Assembly: GCF_001278035.1 (NCBI RefSeq)
Contig: NZ_CP009452.1
Span: forward strand, 3,691,501-3,755,500
From: Sphingopyxis sp. 113P3
GTDB taxonomy: Bacteria; Pseudomonadota; Alphaproteobacteria; Sphingomonadales; Sphingomonadaceae
Reading direction: 5' to 3'
DNA: 64,000 nt
The position numbers and the translations under genes were made by a program. The notes below the pieces were generated by a model. That model saw nothing but the letters and a program-made list of their open reading frames with translations. It was not told the origin of the DNA and made no database searches. Of the stretch, positions 37,625 through 46,990 are shown piece by piece. Numbering within the stretch: position 1 is the stretch's first letter; every line of letters starts with the position of its first letter.

Positions 37625-39214
37625 ATGATATTTGGTCGCGTCAAACCACTGGACGCCATCTTGGCCACGGCCGAGAAGAAATCGCTGCATCGCTCGCTCG
37701 GCGCAGTCCAGCTGACCCTTCTCGGGGTCGGCGCAATCATCGGCACCGGGATTTTCGTCCTGACCGCCGCCGCGGCGCAAAAGGCCGGGCCGGGGATGAT
37801 GTGGAGCTTCGTTATCGCGGGCGCGGTCTGCGCCGTCGCGGCGCTCTGCTATTCCGAGCTCGCCTCGATGGTCCCGGTGTCGGGATCGGCCTATACCTAC
37901 ACCTATTCGGTGGTCGGCGAATTGCTCGCCTGGATGGTCGGCTGGGCGCTGATCCTCGAATATGCGGTTGCGGCGAGCGCCGTATCGGTTGGCTGGTCCG
38001 GCTATTTCATGGGACTGGTCAAGAGTTTGACAGGTTTTGAGCTACCAACGATGCTGCAGGCGGGGCCAACCTGGTCGATGAACGGCTTCATCCCGTCGGC
38101 CGACTTCAGCACCGGGTTCATCAATGTTCCCGCGATCTTCGTCGCACTCGCCGTAACCTGGCTGCTGATGATCGGCACCAAGGAAAGCGCGACCGTCAAC
38201 GCCGTGCTGGTGGCGATCAAGGTCGCAGCGCTCACCATGTTCGTCATTCTTGCGATGCCGGTCCTCGACCGCGAGCATTTTGCGCCCTTCGCGCCGAACG
38301 GCTGGTTCGGCCCCGCGGGCACCTCGGGCCTCGGAATCGTCGGCGCCGCGGCGTCGATCTTCTTCGCCTATGTCGGTTTCGACGCGGTCTCGACCGCAGC
38401 CGAGGAAACCAAGAACCCGCAGCGCAACGTGCCGATCGGCCTCATCGGCAGCCTTGCGATCTGCACGATCTTCTACCTGCTGGTCGCAGCTGCGGCGATC
38501 GGCGCGATGGGCGCACAGCCCACTGCGCTCGGCGTGCAGCCCGGCACCGCCGAGTTCGCTCGCGAATGCGCAGCGCTCGCTGCCCAGGGCAACGAACCAT
38601 TGGTCTGTTCGAACGAAGCGCTCGCGCACGTGCTCCGCTCAATCAACTATACGCGCGCGGGCGACCTCATCGGTCTTGCGGCCAACCTCGCGCTACCGTC
38701 GGTTATCCTGATGATGCTCTTCGGCCAGACGCGCATCTTCTTCGTGATGGCACGCGACGGGCTGCTTCCCGAAAAGCTCGCAAGCGTTCACCCCAAGTGG
38801 AAGACGCCGCACGTCGTCACCTTGATCACAGGCATCTTTGTCGCGATCGCCGCGGCGCTGCTGCCGGTAGGCCAGCTTGCCGACATCTCCAACTCGGGAA
38901 CGCTCTTCGCCTTCCTGATGGTGTCGATCGCGGTGCTCGCGCTGCGCGTGAAGGACCCGTCGCGGCATCGTCCCTTCCGGACCCCCTTCGTGTGGGTGGT
39001 GGCGCCCGTCGCGGCCTTCGGCTGCGTATTCCTTTTCTGGAACCTGCCCATCGACGCGAAGCTGGTGCTTCCCATCTGGGGTGTCGTCGGCCTCGTCATC
39101 TATTTCCTCTACGGCTATCGCCGCAGCCATGTCGGACGCGGCATCGTCGAGGTACATGAGGACGATCCCGACGCGCCGCCGCCGCCGGTCCCGCCGGTGC
39201 CGTCGATCGGTTAA
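37625..39214 (+). CDS. APC-family amino acid permease (cationic amino acid transporter type)
   Basis: The 529-residue protein from ATG 37625 has an N-terminal cytoplasmic segment (LDAILATAEKKSLHRSLGAVQLTLLGVGAIIGTGIFVLTAAAA), where GAIIGTGIFVLTG-like residues mark the APC substrate site, and 12-13 helices. SIFFAYVGFDAVSTAAEETKNPQRNVPIG is typical of the CAT subgroup. It ends with an acidic Pro-rich tail. It imports amino acids by a secondary mechanism, with the specific substrate unknown. A strong bidirectional hairpin terminator follows the stop. Confidence 0.92.
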   Translation: MIFGRVKPLDAILATAEKKSLHRSLGAVQLTLLGVGAIIGTGIFVLTAAAAQKAGPGMMWSFVIAGAVCAVAALCYSELASMVPVSGSAYTYTYSVVGELLAWMVGWALILEYAVAASAVSVGWSGYFMGLVKSLTGFELPTMLQAGPTWSMNGFIPSADFSTGFINVPAIFVALAVTWLLMIGTKESATVNAVLVAIKVAALTMFVILAMPVLDREHFAPFAPNGWFGPAGTSGLGIVGAAASIFFAYVGFDAVSTAAEETKNPQRNVPIGLIGSLAICTIFYLLVAAAAIGAMGAQPTALGVQPGTAEFARECAALAAQGNEPLVCSNEALAHVLRSINYTRAGDLIGLAANLALPSVILMMLFGQTRIFFVMARDGLLPEKLASVHPKWKTPHVVTLITGIFVAIAAALLPVGQLADISNSGTLFAFLMVSIAVLALRVKDPSRHRPFRTPFVWVVAPVAAFGCVFLFWNLPIDAKLVLPIWGVVGLVIYFLYGYRRSHVGRGIVEVHEDDPDAPPPPVPPVPSIG

Positions 39215-39220
39215 TCTGGG

Positions 39221-39246
39221 AAAAGGGGGCCCCCGAGCCCCCTTTT
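39221..39246. terminator. Bidirectional terminator between convergent transporters
   Basis: AAAAGGGGGC (39221-39230) and GCCCCCTTTT (39237-39246) form a perfect 10-base stem with a six-base loop. T-runs occur on both strands, so it can end both the APC permease and the Bcr/CflA transcripts, which converge here. Confidence 0.92.
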
Positions 39247-39255
39247 CTTTATCCC

Positions 39256-40509
39256 TCAGAAGGGACTCCGGGGCGCCGTCCCCGGCCGCGTGAACAGCTT
39301 GCCGCGTTCGGCCCAGAAGACGAGCGCGAGTCCGATGACTCCGGCGATGAGGAAAGCGTAGGCGAGCGGCAGCGTCGACCCGTCATATTGCTGGCCGATC
39401 AAGGCGCCGACGACGGCTGCGACCAGCGTCTTTGCAAAGCTCTGATAGGAGGAGGCAACCCCTGCCATATGCCCGAAATCCTCCATCGCGATCGATCCGA
39501 AATTACTGCCGATAAAGCCGATCAACCCGACGTTGACCATCATCAATGCCGTGAACATCCACAGCGTCTCGGCGCCGCTCAACGCAACGGCGATCTGCAC
39601 AATCGAGGTAAGCATGAAAGCGAAGGTCGCGCTCTGGGATACGCGCCTCGCGCCAAAGCGTTCGACGATCGCAGCGTTCGAGAAGTTGGCGATCGCGATT
39701 CCTGCCGCGACGCAGGCAAAAACCAGCGGGAACCAGTTTGCCGCACCGAACACCTCGGCGATGATCTGTTCGCTGCTGTTAAGATAGCCGTAGAGCGCGG
39801 CCTGCATCATTGCCGAGGCGAACATATATCCTGCCGCCCGGCGGTGCCGCGTTACCGTCGCCCAGCCTGCGATCATCGTACGCGCATCGAGCGGCCGAAC
39901 GTCGGCGGGATCGAGCGTCTCGGGAAGCCGCCGCAACCATAAGAGCATGACCACCCCCATCACCGCGAGCACGATGAAGATCGCGCGCCAGTTGGCAAAG
40001 GCGGTGACCCCCGCACCCATCGTCGGCGCGATGGCGGGAACGATCATGAAGACAAGGAAGATCATCGACAGCCGCTTCGCCATCGCGTCGCCCGAAAACA
40101 GGTCGCGGATTACCGCAACGACGACGACACCGAGCGCGGCGCTAATCATCCCGTGGCCAAAACGCAGCGCAAGGAGGAGCGGAAAACTGTTCGCCAGCCC
40201 GCAGCCGATCGAGAAAGCGACATAGGCAAAAAGCGCCGGCACGAGCACGCCCTTGCGCCCGAACCGGTCGGAGAGCGGACCATAGAAGAGCGAGCCGACG
40301 CCGATGCCGAGCAAATAAGTCGAAATCACATATTGCCGGTCGTTGGCGACGGTGACGCCGAGCGCATCGCCGATCGACGGCAGCGCGGGGAGCATCGAGT
40401 CGATCGCGAGCGCGTTCAGCGCCATCACCATCGCCATCATGAAAACCATCTCGCGGTTGCCCGGCAAGGGGCGGCGCTGGTCGTTGGAAATTTGAGGAGA
40501 GTTGTGCAT
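39256..40509 (-). CDS. Bcr/CflA-type MFS multidrug efflux transporter
   Basis: The 417-residue protein has 12 hydrophobic helices and Bcr/CflA features: MALNALAIDSMLPALPSIGDALGV in helix 1, GIGVGSLFYGPLSDRFGRKGVLVPAL (motif A) and the helix 4 region ALRFGHGMISAALGVVVVAVIRD. It exports drugs or metabolites by proton antiport. Motif A reads GPLSDRFGRK, intact. It lies 77 bases downstream of the M16 gene on the same strand, though a separate promoter is possible. The start is the ATG at 40509. Confidence 0.92.
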   Translation of the reverse strand: MHNSPQISNDQRRPLPGNREMVFMMAMVMALNALAIDSMLPALPSIGDALGVTVANDRQYVISTYLLGIGVGSLFYGPLSDRFGRKGVLVPALFAYVAFSIGCGLANSFPLLLALRFGHGMISAALGVVVVAVIRDLFSGDAMAKRLSMIFLVFMIVPAIAPTMGAGVTAFANWRAIFIVLAVMGVVMLLWLRRLPETLDPADVRPLDARTMIAGWATVTRHRRAAGYMFASAMMQAALYGYLNSSEQIIAEVFGAANWFPLVFACVAAGIAIANFSNAAIVERFGARRVSQSATFAFMLTSIVQIAVALSGAETLWMFTALMMVNVGLIGFIGSNFGSIAMEDFGHMAGVASSYQSFAKTLVAAVVGALIGQQYDGSTLPLAYAFLIAGVIGLALVFWAERGKLFTRPGTAPRSPF

Positions 40510-40586
40510 TGCAACACATATGGACGGAGCGGCCCCGTTTGACCAGTGCGCGCTCCGTACCGTTTGCCGGGCATAGCTATGCGCTG

Positions 40587-43472
40587 CTATTCCTGCGGGG
40601 CGGCAACCTCTTCGATCGGCAGCCCGAGCTTGGCGAGTTGCGGCCTCACGGTCTTGGCGTCGCCGACGACGACGATGACAAGGCGGCCCGGCTGCAATTC
40701 CTTGGCCGCAGCGTCGTTCAATGTCGCCGCGTTCAGCGCTCCATAGGTCGCCGGCAGCGTTTCGAAATAATCATCGGGCCGTCCGAAGCGGACGATTTCG
40801 TCGATCCCGCCCGCGATTTGAGCGCGCGTCTCGAACCGGTTGGGCAGGCCGCGAATATTGCCCTCCTTGATCCGATTGACCTCAACCGCGGTGGCCCCGC
40901 GCGCCGCCGGATATTCGCGCATCTCGCGCAGCATCTCGGCGATCGCGTCGCCCGTGCGATCGCTCTGCACCGGTGCGCGGACGATGTGCGGCATCGGCCC
41001 CTCGGTTTCCTGGATCGTGCTCCGCACGCCATAGGACCAGCCCTTGGTCTCGCGCAGGTTCATGTTGAGGCGCGACAGGAATCCGTTGCCGAGAATCTCG
41101 TTCGAAGCCTGAAGTACCTCATTTTTATCCTTGCCGGTTTCGGCAAGCACCTGCCCCGCTGCGATCACCGACTGCGGCGCTCCGGGCCGGTCAATGAGGA
41201 CGATACGCTGGCGCGGCGCGGGGATCGCGACGCTCCAGTCCTTTTGTGCCGGTGACGATGCCGGGGGGACCCAGCGCCCGAATGCCCAGTCGAGCGCCGC
41301 GACGACGGCCGCCTTGTCGACGTCACCGACGACGATGATGCGCGCCCTGTCCGGGCGAAAGGAGGCGGCATGGGCGGCGGCGAGATCAGCGGGGGTCAGG
41401 CGCGCGACAACGTCGCGGCTCCCGGTACCGGTCAGCGGCGCGCCATAGGGATGGCCCGGGCCATAGAGGAGAGGCGGCAGCGCGCGCATCGCGAGCACCA
41501 TCGGATTATTCTCCTCCTGCGCAATTCCCGCGAGCCGCTGCGCGCGCACGCGCTCGACCTCGGCGGGGGCAAAGGCCGGTGCGCGAACGATATCGGCCAT
41601 CAGCGCGAGCGACGGTTTGAGGTTGCTCGTGAGCGTATCGAGCGACACGGTCGTCGAGTCGAGACCCGCGCTCACGTTGATGCTCGCACCGAGCCGTTCC
41701 TGCTCCTCGGCGATCGCAATTGCATCACGGCTTTTCGTGCCTTCCTCGAGCATTGCAGCCATGAAGCTTTGCGTACCGCGCGCGTCCGGCGCGTCGGCGG
41801 CGAAGCCCGCGTCGAAGTTCAGCGTCACGGTCACCTTGGGGACCGCGGTGCGCCTTGCAAAATAAACGGGGATACCGTTGGCGAGCGCCGCGCGCTCGAT
41901 CGCAGGAAAATCGAAACTACCAACGGGATCGACTGGCGGGAAGCTGCGCTTCGCGGCTGTCTCCGGCGTCTCGCTCGCGGCCGAGAGCGCTGCCTCATTG
42001 GCCTCGCCGCCGCGGTAATAGCCGATGCGAGGGCTCCCGGTCCTCTCCCATCCGCCGCGACTTTCGCCGCCCTCGGTGCGCCCACCCGGATCGACGCGGA
42101 TCGCGGCGACCGGCCGGGTCAGCCAACGCTGCATCGCGGCCTGCACCGCGGCTGGCGTCAGCGCGGTCAGCGCCGCCAGATCCTGCTTGTACTTCTCCGG
42201 ATCACCCGAGAAGACCAGGCCCTCGGCAAGCGTCGACCCCTTGCCGTTGAACCCGCCGACTTGTTCAAGCTGGCCAACCTGCGCGGAAACAAGGCTTGCA
42301 ACTGCCCGGTCGAGTTCGGCCTGCGTGGGTCCCTTGGCAATGAAGTCGGCGAGGATCGCATCGAAGCGAGCCTCCGCCTCGGCAACCTCGACCCCGGGCT
42401 TTACGTCAATGTAGCTTTGTACCATCGACGCATGCTCAAAAGGCAGCAGATAGGCCGTGACGGCAACCGCGAGCTGTTCCTTGCGCACCAGCAGGTTATC
42501 GAGCCGCGAGCTCGCGAGCCCGCCGAGAATGTACATGCCCGTCGCAAGAGCCGGATAGCTCGGATCATTGAGCCCCGGCACCGCCCAGTTGCGATAAAGA
42601 CGCGTCGTTGCAACCTGATCGGTTATCGTCTTCGCAAAGGGCTTGTCGAGCGTCGGAACCGGCGCCTCAACGGAGGCGATCGGCGGCCCTGCAGGAATGT
42701 CGCCGAACCAGCGTTCGACCTTGGGCTTCGCTGTCGCAGCGTCGATATCGCCCGCTAGCACCAGCACCGCATTATTTGGCCCATAATTGTCGGTGAACCA
42801 TTTCTTGACGTCATCGAGGCTCGCAGAATTGAGATCGTCCATCGAGCCTATGGTCGAGTGACGATAGGGGTGACCGACCGGGAACAGCGCATCTTGCGTC
42901 TCATATTCGACGATCGCATAGGGTTGGTTGTCGCCCTGCCTTTTCTCGTTCTGAACAACGCCGCGTTGCTGGTCGAGCTTCTCCTGAGTCACCGCGCCGA
43001 GGAGATGCCCCATGCGATCGCTTTCCATGAATAGCGCGAGGTCGAGCGCTCCAGTGGGCACCGTCTCGACATAATTGGTGCGATCAAGCCACGTCGATCC
43101 GTTGGTCGGGGTCGACCCGGCTGCCTCGAGCGGTTCGTCGAAATTGGGAACATTTTCGCTACCGCCGAACATCAGATGCTCGAACAGATGCGCGAAGCCC
43201 GTCTTGCCCTTGGGCTCATGCTTCGATCCGACGCGGTAGTAGGTGGTAACTCCTACGATCGGCGCCTTGCGGTCGGTGTGGACTAGAACGGTCAGTCCGT
43301 TGTCGAGCGTGAACTGCTCATAGGGTATGTCGATCGCGGCAACCGTGTCGGCGATCGCCCGGGCCTCGGCCGAAGCGGTGACAGCCGGCTTTTCGGCGGC
43401 GGCCGGTAGCGGTGCCCCGGCCAGCATGAGAGCGAGCACGGCCAGCGAAGCCGACAGCTTGGATTTCTTCAT
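40587..43472 (-). CDS. M16 family zinc protease, exported, copy 1
   Basis: The 961-residue protein has a signal peptide (LAVLALMLAGAPLPAAAE) and two M16 halves, as in PqqL-type periplasmic enzymes. The zinc motif HLFEH is at 95-99, with the downstream Glu in the KRQGDNQPYAIVEYE region. The second half begins near SFDFPAIERAALANGIPVYFARR and lacks HxxEH, so it is the inactive partner. It likely degrades peptides in the periplasm. It is 3 kb from a paralogue of identical length (copy 2), with stretches such as SASLDDVKKWFTDNYGPNN shared exactly. Confidence 0.93.
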   Translation of the reverse strand: MKKSKLSASLAVLALMLAGAPLPAAAEKPAVTASAEARAIADTVAAIDIPYEQFTLDNGLTVLVHTDRKAPIVGVTTYYRVGSKHEPKGKTGFAHLFEHLMFGGSENVPNFDEPLEAAGSTPTNGSTWLDRTNYVETVPTGALDLALFMESDRMGHLLGAVTQEKLDQQRGVVQNEKRQGDNQPYAIVEYETQDALFPVGHPYRHSTIGSMDDLNSASLDDVKKWFTDNYGPNNAVLVLAGDIDAATAKPKVERWFGDIPAGPPIASVEAPVPTLDKPFAKTITDQVATTRLYRNWAVPGLNDPSYPALATGMYILGGLASSRLDNLLVRKEQLAVAVTAYLLPFEHASMVQSYIDVKPGVEVAEAEARFDAILADFIAKGPTQAELDRAVASLVSAQVGQLEQVGGFNGKGSTLAEGLVFSGDPEKYKQDLAALTALTPAAVQAAMQRWLTRPVAAIRVDPGGRTEGGESRGGWERTGSPRIGYYRGGEANEAALSAASETPETAAKRSFPPVDPVGSFDFPAIERAALANGIPVYFARRTAVPKVTVTLNFDAGFAADAPDARGTQSFMAAMLEEGTKSRDAIAIAEEQERLGASINVSAGLDSTTVSLDTLTSNLKPSLALMADIVRAPAFAPAEVERVRAQRLAGIAQEENNPMVLAMRALPPLLYGPGHPYGAPLTGTGSRDVVARLTPADLAAAHAASFRPDRARIIVVGDVDKAAVVAALDWAFGRWVPPASSPAQKDWSVAIPAPRQRIVLIDRPGAPQSVIAAGQVLAETGKDKNEVLQASNEILGNGFLSRLNMNLRETKGWSYGVRSTIQETEGPMPHIVRAPVQSDRTGDAIAEMLREMREYPAARGATAVEVNRIKEGNIRGLPNRFETRAQIAGGIDEIVRFGRPDDYFETLPATYGALNAATLNDAAAKELQPGRLVIVVVGDAKTVRPQLAKLGLPIEEVAAPQE

Positions 43473-43637
43473 GATTTTCCCCGTTTTTCAAGCAATGGAT
43501 GATTATCCGACGCCTGCATCCGAACGCCAAATGCTTTTCGACGAGCGGCGGAGTGCAAAAGGCAATGGGGATGAAATCTGCACGCGAATGGGTGGGAAAG
43601 GAAAGGCCAGTCAAAGCCCTGCCCTCTCCAACGAAAA

Positions 43638-43669
43638 GGGCCGCCCGTCGCTTTCGCGACGGACGGCCC
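43638..43669 (-). terminator. Terminator after the 100-residue gene
   Basis: GGGCCGCCCGTCGC and GCGACGGACGGCCC form a 14-base stem with one mismatch and a TTTC loop (read on the plus strand). On the minus strand the stem is followed by CCTTTTCG. It sits between the 100-residue gene (upstream) and M16 copy 1, so it separates their transcripts. Confidence 0.85.
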
Positions 43670-43691
43670 CGACCTTTTTGGCTGCGGGGCG

Positions 43692-43994
43692 TCAGGCCTG
43701 ACGCGTTCCCGTCATGGCCATCGATCCGAAGGGTCCGGCCTTGATGGTGCCGGTCAGCGCGTCGCCGTCTACCGTCGCTTCGCATTCGAGCGTCATCGGC
43801 ATCGGCACCTTCATGTTCATCGTCCAGGTCAGCTTGTTGCCATCAACCTTGCCATTCTCGACGTCGAGCGATCCCATCGCTCCCGCGTTCTGGCCGGAAA
43901 AGCTGTCGCCATCGCTCTTCACCGTGAAAACCGACTTCTGATCGCCCATCGGCGATTTCGTGATGCACTCGTAGCTACCATCGACTTGGGCCAT
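43692..43994 (-). CDS. Small beta-rich protein between the M16 paralogues
   Basis: The 100-residue product has AGGAGA before its ATG. The sequence alternates short strands: SYECITKSPMGDQKSVFTVKSDGDSFSG, KVDGNKLTWTMNMKVPMPMTLECEATVDGDALTGTIKAGPFG. There is no signal peptide or transmembrane segment. The repeated pattern of Gly-Asp turns between hydrophobic strands suggests a lipocalin-like or calycin half-barrel. It lies 25 bases downstream of M16 copy 2 and is followed by a strong terminator, so it is cotranscribed with that protease. I do not recognise the family. Confidence 0.78.
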   Translation of the reverse strand: MAQVDGSYECITKSPMGDQKSVFTVKSDGDSFSGQNAGAMGSLDVENGKVDGNKLTWTMNMKVPMPMTLECEATVDGDALTGTIKAGPFGSMAMTGTRQA

Positions 43995-44019
43995 CGAATC
44001 TCTCCTACTGAAACTGATG

Positions 44020-46905
44020 TTAATTAGCGGGTGTCGCTATTTCCACCGGCAGACCCAATCCGTCAAGCTGCGGCTTCACCGTGTCGGCGTCCCCGACGAC
44101 CACATAGACGAGGTCGTCAACGCTGAGCGCCTTTCGCGCTGCCGCGTCGATCTCGGCGGTCGTCATCGCTTCATAGGTCGCAGGCAGCTTTTCATAATAA
44201 TCGTCGGGGCGGCCGAACTTGACGATCGAGCGCAGGCCGCCGAGCACGTCGCCCGACGTCTCGAAGCTTCCCGGCAGCTCGCGCACGCTGCCGTTGATCG
44301 TGCGCTCGAGCTCCTCCGCCGTCGTCCCCTTGCCGCCGAGATAGGTGGTGAGGTCGCTGCGCAGTTCCTTGATCGAATCGCCCGTCCGATCGGCCTGCAC
44401 CGGCGCGATCGCGACCCAGCTCAGCTGTTCCTTGTCGGCTGAGATGCGCGAGCGCACGCCATAGGACCACCCCTTGGTCTCGCGCAGGTTCATGTTGAAG
44501 CGCGACAGAAAATTGCCCCCGAAGATATCGTTGGCAGAGCGCAGGATTTCGAGTGAATCGCTGCCCTTTGCGTCGAGGACCTTGCCCGCCATGATCACCG
44601 ACTGCGGCGATTTGGGCCGATCAACGAGAAGGATGCGTGGGCGAGGGCTGGGAATTGCGACCTCGAAATGCTTTTCCGGCTTCGGTGTCGAGGGCGCCTT
44701 CCATGCGCCGAGCGCCGCGTCGAGTTCCTTCTTCACTTCGGCCAGCGTCGTGTCGCCGACGACGAAGATGCGCGCATTGTCGGGACGGATCCAGCTGGCG
44801 TGAAATGCTGCGAGCTGCTCGCGCGTCGCGGCCCTCACCGCGTCCGCGTTGCCGAGCCCCGAGGGCGGAATGCCATAGGGATGCTTGTCACCATAAAGCG
44901 CCGGGGCGAGAACCCGTGCCGCGATAGCGCTCGGGTTGTTGAGTTCGGCTTTCAGGCGGTTGAGCTGCTGCGCCCGCACCCGCTCGAGTTCCTTCGCATC
45001 GAAGGCCGGGTGGCGGATATAGTCAGCGAGCAGGCCGAGCGAGGCGCGAAGATTGGGTTTGAGCGCGAACAGGCTGAAGATCGTCTCGTCGGCGTTCGCA
45101 GCCCCGCCAATCTGCGCGCCGAGCCGCTCTTTCGCCTCGGCAAAGGCAATTGAATCAAGGCTCGTCGTGCCCTCGTCCATCAGGCTGAGCATCAACGACT
45201 GGGTGCCGAGCGCATCATGGGGATCGGCGGCATAGCCCGCGTCGAAGCTCACCGCGACCTGCACCGTCGGCACGGTGTCACGCCGCGCGAACACGACCTC
45301 GATTCCGTTCTTGAGCCTCGTCCGCTCGATCGCAGGGAAATCAAGTGCCGTAAGGTCGGCAACCGCGGGCAGCTGCGACCGGTCGGCGATCGAGCTCGCC
45401 GCCCCGATTCCGGTGTCGGGACCGATGTCACCGAGTGCGGGGTTCCAATAGCGGTCGGGCTGGACGGCTTTGGCGACCTTACCCGCGGTGACCGCACCGC
45501 CGCGCGCCTCGCCGCCCTCGGTGCGCTCGCCGGGCGTGTAGGTCAGCGAGAATGCGGGGCGCGACAGCCATTTGTTCGCGACAGCCCTCACCTGCTCGGG
45601 CGTCGCCCGGGCCATCCGGTCAAGCTCGGTCTTATAATAGGCGGGATCGTTCGAATAAAGGGCGCCCTCGGCAAGCGTCACCGCCTTGCCGCCGAAGCCG
45701 CCGACCGATTCAAGCCCCGAGATCGTGCCGCCAAGCGTGCTCGCCGCCGCACGCTGCAGTTCGTCGGCGGTCGGGCCCGTCGCAAGGAAGTCTGCAATTT
45801 GCTCATCGAGTCGCTTGGCGACCAGCGCGGGCTCAATGCCCTCCTTGACGTCTGCCTGCACGATCAGGATGCCGGCATCTTCGAATGGCTGGGCAAAGGC
45901 GGCGACACTGACCGCGACCGGATCCTTGCGCACCATGGCATTGTCGAGCCGCGAGCTCGACAGGCCCCCAAGGACGCTCATCGCCATCTGCAGCGGCACC
46001 GCCTCAGGATCGTTGAGCCCCGGGATCGCCCACATGCGGTAGATCCGCGTCGTCGGTATCAGGTCCTTGACCTCCTTCGCCAGCGGGGCGGGAAGTGTCG
46101 GAACCGTCACTTTCGGCATCTGGACCGCGGGGCCGCGCGGAATGTCGCCGAACCACTCGGTGACCTTCTTCTTTGCGGTCGCCGTGTCGATGTCGCCTGC
46201 AAGGACGAGCACGGCATTATTGGGCCCGTAATTGTCGGTGAACCACTTCTTCACATCGTCGAGACTCGCCGAGTTGAGGTCGTCCATCGATCCGATGGTG
46301 CTGTGGTGGTAGGGGTGGCCCGCGGGGAAGAGATTCTCGAAGATCTCGTATCGCAGGAGCCCATAGGGGTTATTGTCGCCCTGGCGCTTCTCGTTCTGGA
46401 CAACCCCGCGCTGATTATCGAGTTTCTCCTGCGTCACGGCGCCGAGCAGATGCCCCATGCGGTCGCTTTCGAGGAAGAGCGCCCGGTCGAGCGCGCCGGT
46501 CGGGACGGTCTCGAAATAATTGGTGCGATCCATATTGGTCGTGCCGTTGCTGTCGGTCGCGCCGACCTGTTGCAGCGGCTCGAAGAAATCGCCGGGCGCA
46601 TTCTCGGAACCGTTGAACATCAGATGTTCGAACAGGTGCGCAAAGCCGGTCTTGCCGGCAGGCTCATTCTTCGACCCCACGCGGTACCAGACGGACACTG
46701 CGACGACGGGAGCCTTGCGGTCCTCATGCACGATGACGCGCAGACCATTGTCGAGGGTAAAGGCCTCGTAGGGGATGTCCACCGCCTTCACCAGCTCGGC
46801 AATCGGGGCGGGGTCGGCCGCCTTCGCCTTTGCAAGCGCGGGTCCTGCGGCGACGAGCGCGGTTGAGGCCGCAAGAGCGAGGACGAAACGAGGGGAACGG
46901 AACAT
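44020..46905 (-). CDS. M16 family zinc protease, exported, copy 2
   Basis: The 961-residue protein, read from ATG 46905 with AGAGGA before it, has a signal peptide (FVLALAASTALVAAGPALAKA). HLFEH lies at residues 90-94 of the first M16 half, and the inactive second half begins near LDFPAIERTRLKNGIEVVFARR. Its length is the same as copy 1 and the architecture is the same, so they are tandem paralogues. The 100-residue protein follows in the same operon. The penicillin-acylase-family gene lies 85 bases upstream on the same strand. Confidence 0.93.
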   Translation of the reverse strand: MFRSPRFVLALAASTALVAAGPALAKAKAADPAPIAELVKAVDIPYEAFTLDNGLRVIVHEDRKAPVVAVSVWYRVGSKNEPAGKTGFAHLFEHLMFNGSENAPGDFFEPLQQVGATDSNGTTNMDRTNYFETVPTGALDRALFLESDRMGHLLGAVTQEKLDNQRGVVQNEKRQGDNNPYGLLRYEIFENLFPAGHPYHHSTIGSMDDLNSASLDDVKKWFTDNYGPNNAVLVLAGDIDTATAKKKVTEWFGDIPRGPAVQMPKVTVPTLPAPLAKEVKDLIPTTRIYRMWAIPGLNDPEAVPLQMAMSVLGGLSSSRLDNAMVRKDPVAVSVAAFAQPFEDAGILIVQADVKEGIEPALVAKRLDEQIADFLATGPTADELQRAAASTLGGTISGLESVGGFGGKAVTLAEGALYSNDPAYYKTELDRMARATPEQVRAVANKWLSRPAFSLTYTPGERTEGGEARGGAVTAGKVAKAVQPDRYWNPALGDIGPDTGIGAASSIADRSQLPAVADLTALDFPAIERTRLKNGIEVVFARRDTVPTVQVAVSFDAGYAADPHDALGTQSLMLSLMDEGTTSLDSIAFAEAKERLGAQIGGAANADETIFSLFALKPNLRASLGLLADYIRHPAFDAKELERVRAQQLNRLKAELNNPSAIAARVLAPALYGDKHPYGIPPSGLGNADAVRAATREQLAAFHASWIRPDNARIFVVGDTTLAEVKKELDAALGAWKAPSTPKPEKHFEVAIPSPRPRILLVDRPKSPQSVIMAGKVLDAKGSDSLEILRSANDIFGGNFLSRFNMNLRETKGWSYGVRSRISADKEQLSWVAIAPVQADRTGDSIKELRSDLTTYLGGKGTTAEELERTINGSVRELPGSFETSGDVLGGLRSIVKFGRPDDYYEKLPATYEAMTTAEIDAAARKALSVDDLVYVVVGDADTVKPQLDGLGLPVEIATPAN

Positions 46906-46990
46906 GGGTGATCCTCTTGAAAAGACGCGCAGCAAGGCGCGGATGCCGGACGGCACTGTATGAGCGGTTTAGGACGGCAAAGCGCGGCGT

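Noticed and set aside
40495..40530. TGTTGCAATGCACAAC-like sequence at the Bcr/CflA start, similar to the clpB palindrome
   Set aside because: Only part of the repeat is shared and it overlaps the start codon; it is most likely chance.
45217..46866. 549-codon plus-strand frame opposite M16 copy 2
   Set aside because: Antisense shadow of a clear M16 protease; no start signal or motif.
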